DNA of 26,235 nt from Conidiobolus incongruus B7586. Taxonomy: Eukaryota; Entomophthoromycota; Entomophthoromycetes; Entomophthorales; Conidiobolaceae. This document shows, in pieces, positions 21,704 to 26,235 of this stretch; within the stretch, counting starts at the first letter, position 1, and each line of letters begins with the position of its first letter. The translations under genes were made by a program, and so were the position numbers. The stretch is from contig JNEM01008028.1 in assembly GCA_000697335.1 (NCBI GenBank), positions 1-26,235 on the forward strand, written 5' to 3'. The notes under the pieces were generated by a model. It did not search any database. It was not told the origin of the DNA and saw nothing but the letters and a program-made list of their open reading frames with translations.

Positions 21704-22545
21704 TTAATTAGATAATAAATCTTCGACACCTTTCAAATATTCGGGTTGGAAATAATTTGCTAATTCGGATTTAGTGACCCAAGCATAATCTTTAGCAATT
21801 TTAGAGTTCAATTGAATTTCTCCAGCAAAAACATGAGCTTTCATAAGGAAGACCTATATAATTCATTAGAATATGTAATTATATATAAATATAAATCAAT
21901 TACATTGGATTGATCTTTGAGTTGAATATGACCCAATGGACTACGTCCAACCATCCAGATATCTAAATTGTCACCTCCTAATTGGATTAAGTGATTGTAA
22001 GCAGCCTATAAATATATTAATTAATTTAAATGAATATCAGTAATAGTTAATCAAATTACTTCATCTAAGGCAGGTTGATCAACAACTTCAGTTTTAGGGA
22101 ATTCCCAACTGTTGCCATCCTTAACAATTAAATATAAGAATTGATCTAATTTTCTCTCTAAGCTCTTAATATCGTTGGCTTTATCAGCTTCTGTAATTCT
22201 GGAATTTTTTTTAACGTAAGTATTGAAAATATTATTAATATCGGTATTCTCGGCTTCTTCAACAGCTTCGGCTTGTTCTCCAGACTCTTCCAAAGCTAAC
22301 TTTTCTTTCCAACGGCGTTCGTTAACGGTACCCTTTTTGAAGTAAAGATCGGCAGGGAATGGTAAGGAATTACGCTTGCTCAATTGGTGACAGTGGTCTA
22401 AATAAGCTTTTTCAAAACCAGTGGGGGTGGGAGTAATTTGAGGGATTCTGGATAAAATAGCGCCTGCTAATATTTTTTTATTGTTAGATGCTGAAGCGAA
22501 TCCTCTAGTAAAAATTGATTGAGTAGATTTGGCTAAATATCTCAT
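21704..22545 (-). CDS. MRPL46: Mitochondrial large ribosomal subunit protein mL46
   Basis: Three exons on the - strand: 22545-22060, 22005-21904, 21853-21704, giving 245 aa. This is a structural protein of the mitochondrial 54S/39S subunit with a Nudix-like fold; yeast Mrpl17 (281 aa) and human MRPL46 (279 aa) are somewhat longer. The N-terminus (MRYLAKSTQSIFTRGFAS) is basic with hydroxylated residues and no acids, as in a matrix targeting presequence. The family segment ILSRIPQITPTPTGFEKAY follows, then a charged helical region, LDQFLYLIVKDGNSWEFPK, and in the last exons IWMVGRSPLGHI and VFLMKAHVFAGEI, then DYAWVTKSEL. Exon 1 otherwise ends within three codons after the donor GTAATT, so both introns are needed. 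It is divergent from HUB1 with 325 nt between the start codons. Confidence 0.92.
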
Positions 22546-22870
22546 TGTTATAAATTCTAAACAAATATAAATTGGCTAATATTTAAATAATTGATTAATT
22601 CTGTCTATAAGTTAGTTGTATAATATTATAATTTAATATTTTTAAAATATTTTTTTATATTTTGTTTAATTTTCTATATTTTTTGAAGCGTTTTAGAATT
22701 TATTGGTATTTTGTTTTAGAGAAGAATATTGTGGGATTAGAATTTTTATTTGATATGTAAACAATTTGACCCATAATTGTATTGATCAAAATTATAATAT
22801 TATAACTCAATTGAATTCAGTCCTGAAATTTTAAATCTAAATTAAATACACATAAATAACACATTTCAAG
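22546..22870. promoter_or_regulatory. Bidirectional promoter region, MRPL46 and HUB1
   Basis: The 325 nt between two divergent start codons must contain both promoters. It lacks the tataaatacc element of the other genes. It is AT-rich with T-rich and A-rich stretches; no specific factor site is convincing. Confidence 0.6.
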
Positions 22871-23092
22871 ATGATTGAAATCGTATGTAACGATCGTTTA
22901 GGCAAAAAAGTTAGAGTCAAATGCAATCGTGACGATACTATCGGAGATTTAAAGAAATTAATCGCTGCTCAAACCGGTACTAAAGCCGAAAAGATTGTCT
23001 TGAAGAACTGGTATACCACCTATCAAGACCATATTACATTGGACGATTACGAAATTCATGACGGCAAAAACTTGGAAATGTACTATTCTTAA
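22871..23092 (+). CDS. HUB1: Ubiquitin-like splicing modifier Hub1/UBL5
   Basis: A single exon of 73 aa, the standard length for Hub1/UBL5. This ubiquitin-fold protein is not conjugated through a C-terminal diglycine; it binds non-covalently to the HIND motifs of Snu66 and/or Prp38 in the spliceosome and affects use of weak splice sites. The protein is near-identical to known members, with the family blocks [50 protein letters not shown] and [11 protein letters not shown]22, needed for HIND binding in yeast, is present. It ends with the double tyrosine (Y71-Y72) plus one residue, the normal unprocessed end. The first ATG gives the exact family N-terminus ([11 protein letters not shown]). Its presence fits an intron-rich genome. 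Confidence 0.97.
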   Translation: MIEIVCNDRLGKKVRVKCNRDDTIGDLKKLIAAQTGTKAEKIVLKNWYTTYQDHITLDDYEIHDGKNLEMYYS

Positions 23093-24266
23093 ACTGTTAA
23101 ATTTTATGTATTATTGTCATTATAACCATTATTAAATTCTTTTTAAAAATAACTTTATTATTTTCCTTTTTAGTTTAATACCTTATTTTTCATATTTTTT
23201 ATACTCAATTCAATATTGTTAAGTTATAATTATCAACCATGAAACTATTTCGTTAAATATTAACCAAAGGTAGAATTGATATTATCATTATTTTATAAAA
23301 ATCTATATTTATTTTTTTATTTGTATTACATTTATATATGTTAATTTTGGCAATATTCTTAAAACTTCTAGAAATGCAGAATTCACAACATTAAACCCAT
23401 AAACTAAATTATCCAAAAAAAATTAATTTAAATATTTCCATATTGAATTTATTAAAATTAGGATTGCTACACTCTGTTTCTACTCATTAAAATTTTAATT
23501 TTTAATCAGTGAGTTGGAATAATTTTTGACGCAATTCAGAATATACTTTAGAGGATCATTTAATGCTTATCTGTCTATATATTATTTCAATAATATTGTG
23601 ATTAGATAGGTTATCCTTACAAATTAATACCATTAAAAATAACATGGTTGTTATTGAGAATTTTATAATATTGATATTATATATTCTCGATATTTAGATA
23701 TATATTAAAACCAAAAAAATTGACAAGATAAAATTATAACTAGCACAGTTTTATTTTATTTTTGTTCAAAAATAGCCAAATTATTTAAAATATACATTCA
23801 ATCTGTTATCAAATAATATTATATATTGATTTATAATTCATATTTTCGGTCAAATAAATTTTACAACTCTACCCAAGTTTTTGATATTGAATTTTTATAT
23901 ATTTTTTTCTAAATTGCTAATATTTTATAAAATTAGTTTTAATTTTATAAAATGATACCAGTGCTATCCTCGCTAACATGGTATTCGATTGATCTTTTGA
24001 ACATTTTAATCAGATATTAATGATCAAAGTATGTCTCAGAGGTTTTATTTGGAAAATATTTTCAATAATTGATAAAAGTGCGTAAAACAATGAAATAGTT
24101 GAGTATGATTAATCCCATAATTTAATTACCGAATTAGATAGAATTTATTTAATTTGACTTAGATAATTCATCATCAAAATTGAATCTATCAATTAAATAA
24201 TTCTTAAATTATTCAAAAAGATTTTATTTAATTGTTAAATAATAAATTAATTTAATTTTATAAAAT
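23093..24266. other. AT-rich spacer between HUB1 and CCT6
   Basis: 1.2 kb without a gene. A slightly GC-richer patch around 23960-24000 gives no open frame or tRNA fold that I can support. No heat-shock-element array (repeated GAA/TTC) is evident before CCT6. Confidence 0.5.
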
Positions 24267-26140
24267 ATGTAAGAAATCGTCTTGGTCAAATTAATAGATG
24301 TTGATTATTGGTTTTCAATTTGTTCGTTATTCAAAGTTAGAAACTTATTAATAAATATTCTAAATAGGGCATCTGCAGCTATTCAAAGTATTAACCCCAA
24401 TTCCGAAGTCGCCAGAAGAGGTCAAGCTTTAAGCCTCAATATTACTGCTGCTACTGGTTTACAAGATGTTCTCAAGAGTAACTTGGGTCCCAAAGGAACA
24501 ATCAAAATGTAATCACAGCGGTTTAAAATGAGATTGAAAATTAATTATTTTTCAAAATAGGTTAGTAGATGGTTCTGGTCAGATTAAAATTACCAAAGAT
24601 GGTAAAGTTTTACTAAGTGAAATGGTAACTTTGATTTGATCTTGTTTTTGAGTAAACATTAATAACAAAATTTAGCAAATCCAACATCCTACTGCTGCTA
24701 TGATTGCTCGTGCCGCTACTGCTCAAGACGATGTTACTGGTGATGGCACTACTTCCGTAGTTTTGCTCGTTGGTGAGCTTTTGAAGCAAGCTGAACGTTA
24801 TATCTCCGAAGGTCTCCACCCCAGAGTTATCACTGAAGGTTTTGAAATTGCCAAGAGAGAATCCTTAAAGGTAGATTTTATTATACTATTACATAAAAGT
24901 TTTATATTAATAATTTATTTAGTTTTTAGAAAGTTTTAAGGTTGAAACAAATGTCGATCGTGAACTTTTAGTTTCTGTCGCTCGTACCGCTTTGAGAACA
25001 AAATTAACAGAAGCCGTCGCTGACACTTTGACCGAAGCTGTTGTCGATGCTGTCTTAGCCATTCACAAAGAAGGTGAACCCATCGATTTACATATGGTTG
25101 AAATTCTCAAAATGCAACACTTAAGTGCAAAAGAAACCCGTCTTATCCGTGGTTTAGTCATGGATCACGGTGCTCGTCATCCCGACATGCCCAAGACTGT
25201 CAAGAACGCCCACATTTTAATTTTAAATGTCTCCTTAGAATATGAAAAGACCGAAGTCAACTCTGGTTTCTTCTATAGCAGTGCTGATCAACGTCAAAAA
25301 CTCGTCGAATCCGAAAGAAAATTCATTGATGAGAAATTGAAAAAGATTGTTGAATTAAAGAAAGAAGTCTGTGGTGATTCTGGTGACGGTTTTGTTATTC
25401 TGAATCAAAAGGGTATTGATCCTCTCTCCCTCGATGTTTTGGCAAAGAATGGTATTTTGGCTTTACGTCGTGCCAAGCGTAGAAATATGGAACGTCTTCA
25501 GTTGGCTTGTGGTGGTGTTGCTCAAAACTCCGTTGATGACCTTACTCCTGAAGTACTTGGTTATGCTGGCCTTGTTTACGAGCAAACTTTAGGTGAAGAA
25601 AAGTACACTTTCGTTGAAGAAGTTAAGGATCCTAAGTCTGTCACCGTTTTGATCAAGGGTCCCAATGCTCACACCCTTAACCAAATTAACGACGCTGTCC
25701 GTGATGGTTTGAGAGCTGTCAAAAACACTATTGAAGACAAGTCAGTTGTTCCTGGTGCTGGTGCATTCCAAATTGCCTGTAGTGCTCACTTAGCTGAAAT
25801 CAAATCCACTGTCAAAGGAAGAGCTAAAATGGGTGTTCAAGCTTTCGCTGACGCTTTACTCATCATTCCTAAGACTTTGGCCCGTAATGCTGGTTTTGAT
25901 TCCCAAGATTCTTTAGTATCCCTCCAAGAAGATTATGCCGCCGGTCACGTCGTCGGTTTAGATCTCTCCACTGGTGAGCCCTTGGATCCTGCTACTGAAG
26001 GTATATGGGACAACTACAGAGTCATCCGCCACCAATTGAACTCATGCTCAGTCATTGGTAGCAATCTCTTATTGGTTGACGAAATGCTCCGTGCTGGCAG
26101 AACTTCATTGAAGAGCAATCAAGGAAGAGCCCAAGCATGA
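24267..26140 (+). CDS. CCT6: Chaperonin CCT subunit zeta (TCP-1 zeta)
   Basis: Five exons: 24267-24268, 24368-24508, 24561-24624, 24676-24870, 24923-26140, giving 539 aa (human 531, yeast 546). It is one of eight subunits of the cytosolic CCT/TRiC ring that folds actin, tubulin and other proteins with ATP. Nucleotide-site motifs are present: LGPKG (40-44), GDGTTS (91-96, with D92), D391 in the equatorial segment [13 protein letters not shown], and VVPGAG (409-414). The zeta-typical [11 protein letters not shown] is also kept. The second exon has no in-frame ATG before residue 48, although family similarity begins about 45 residues earlier. The start is therefore read as AT at 24267-24268 joined across a 99-nt GTAAGA...TAG intron to G at 24368, giving [16 protein letters not shown], which aligns with human MAAVKTLNPKAEVA. 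Exon 5 begins at the first of two nearby AGs; only that one keeps FLESFKVE in frame. Confidence 0.96.
24269..24367 (+). other. Start-codon-splitting intron of CCT6
   Basis: The donor GTAAGA follows the bases AT, and the acceptor aaatag precedes GGCATCT, so splicing creates ATG GCA. At 99 nt it is the longest intron in the window; all other introns are 50-61 nt. Unspliced RNA would read ATG TAA and make no protein. Confidence 0.75.
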
Positions 26141-26235
26141 TTTTATTATTGCGACTAGACATGAATTCATTATTAATAAATTATTTCATTTCAGACATTT
26201 CATTGAATTCTAATTTTCCTTTTTATAATGAGTTA
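26141..26235. other. CCT6 3-prime flank
   Basis: AT-rich sequence after the CCT6 stop. An AATAAA-type signal occurs at about 26175. The window ends before any further gene. Confidence 0.5.

Noticed and set aside
24613-24819. Minus-strand frame inside CCT6
   Set aside because: Antisense shadow of exons 3-4, crossing an intron.
1-26235. tRNA or rRNA genes
   Set aside because: No tRNA arm pair with a GGTTC-type T loop and no rRNA-like GC-rich blocks were found.

Overview
The window is nuclear DNA of an AT-rich eukaryote, most likely a fungus. Spacers are extremely A+T-rich, while exons are much richer in G+C and favour C-ending codons in the highly expressed genes. The 19 introns I can place in intact genes begin GT (mostly GTAAG or GTAAT), end AG, and are 50-61 nt long apart from one of 99 nt. 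The Atg22-type transporter family points to fungi. A mitochondrial ribosomal protein with a presequence argues against the equally AT-rich anaerobic chytrids (Neocallimastigomycota). An early-diverging zygomycete-grade fungus such as the Entomophthoromycotina fits, but that placement is inference.

Layout, left to right. Positions 1-11109 hold a tandem family of three Atg22-like vacuolar transporters on the + strand, separated by 1.4-2.8 kb AT-rich spacers. The first copy (1726-3420) is a decayed pseudogene; the second (4821-6536) and third (9355-11109) are intact four-exon genes with identical intron positions. An unexplained GC-richer island lies at 867-1210. Positions 11110-14925 are gene-poor and contain the relic of a mariner transposon (13034-14191, - strand), recognisable by its inverted ends, TA flanks, helix-turn-helix and DD34D spacing.

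From 14926 onward comes a housekeeping cluster: prolidase (PEPD, +, 7 exons), EMC6 (-, one exon, tail-to-tail with PEPD), a TBC1D20/Gyp8-type Rab GAP with a C-terminal membrane anchor (+, 2 exons), mitochondrial ribosomal protein mL46 (-, 3 exons) divergent from the ubiquitin-like splicing factor HUB1/UBL5 (+, one exon), and chaperonin subunit CCT6 (+, 5 exons). The CCT6 start codon appears to be split by an intron.

The genes do not form an operon-like pathway. EMC6 and the TBC protein both act at the ER and early secretory membrane; PEPD and Atg22 both belong to amino-acid salvage (dipeptide cleavage in the cytosol, amino-acid export from the vacuole). I see no strong case for a new biological system. 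The most interesting points are the split start codon in CCT6, the insect-type mariner relic with RIP-like decay, the graded Atg22 array and a shared extended TATA element.
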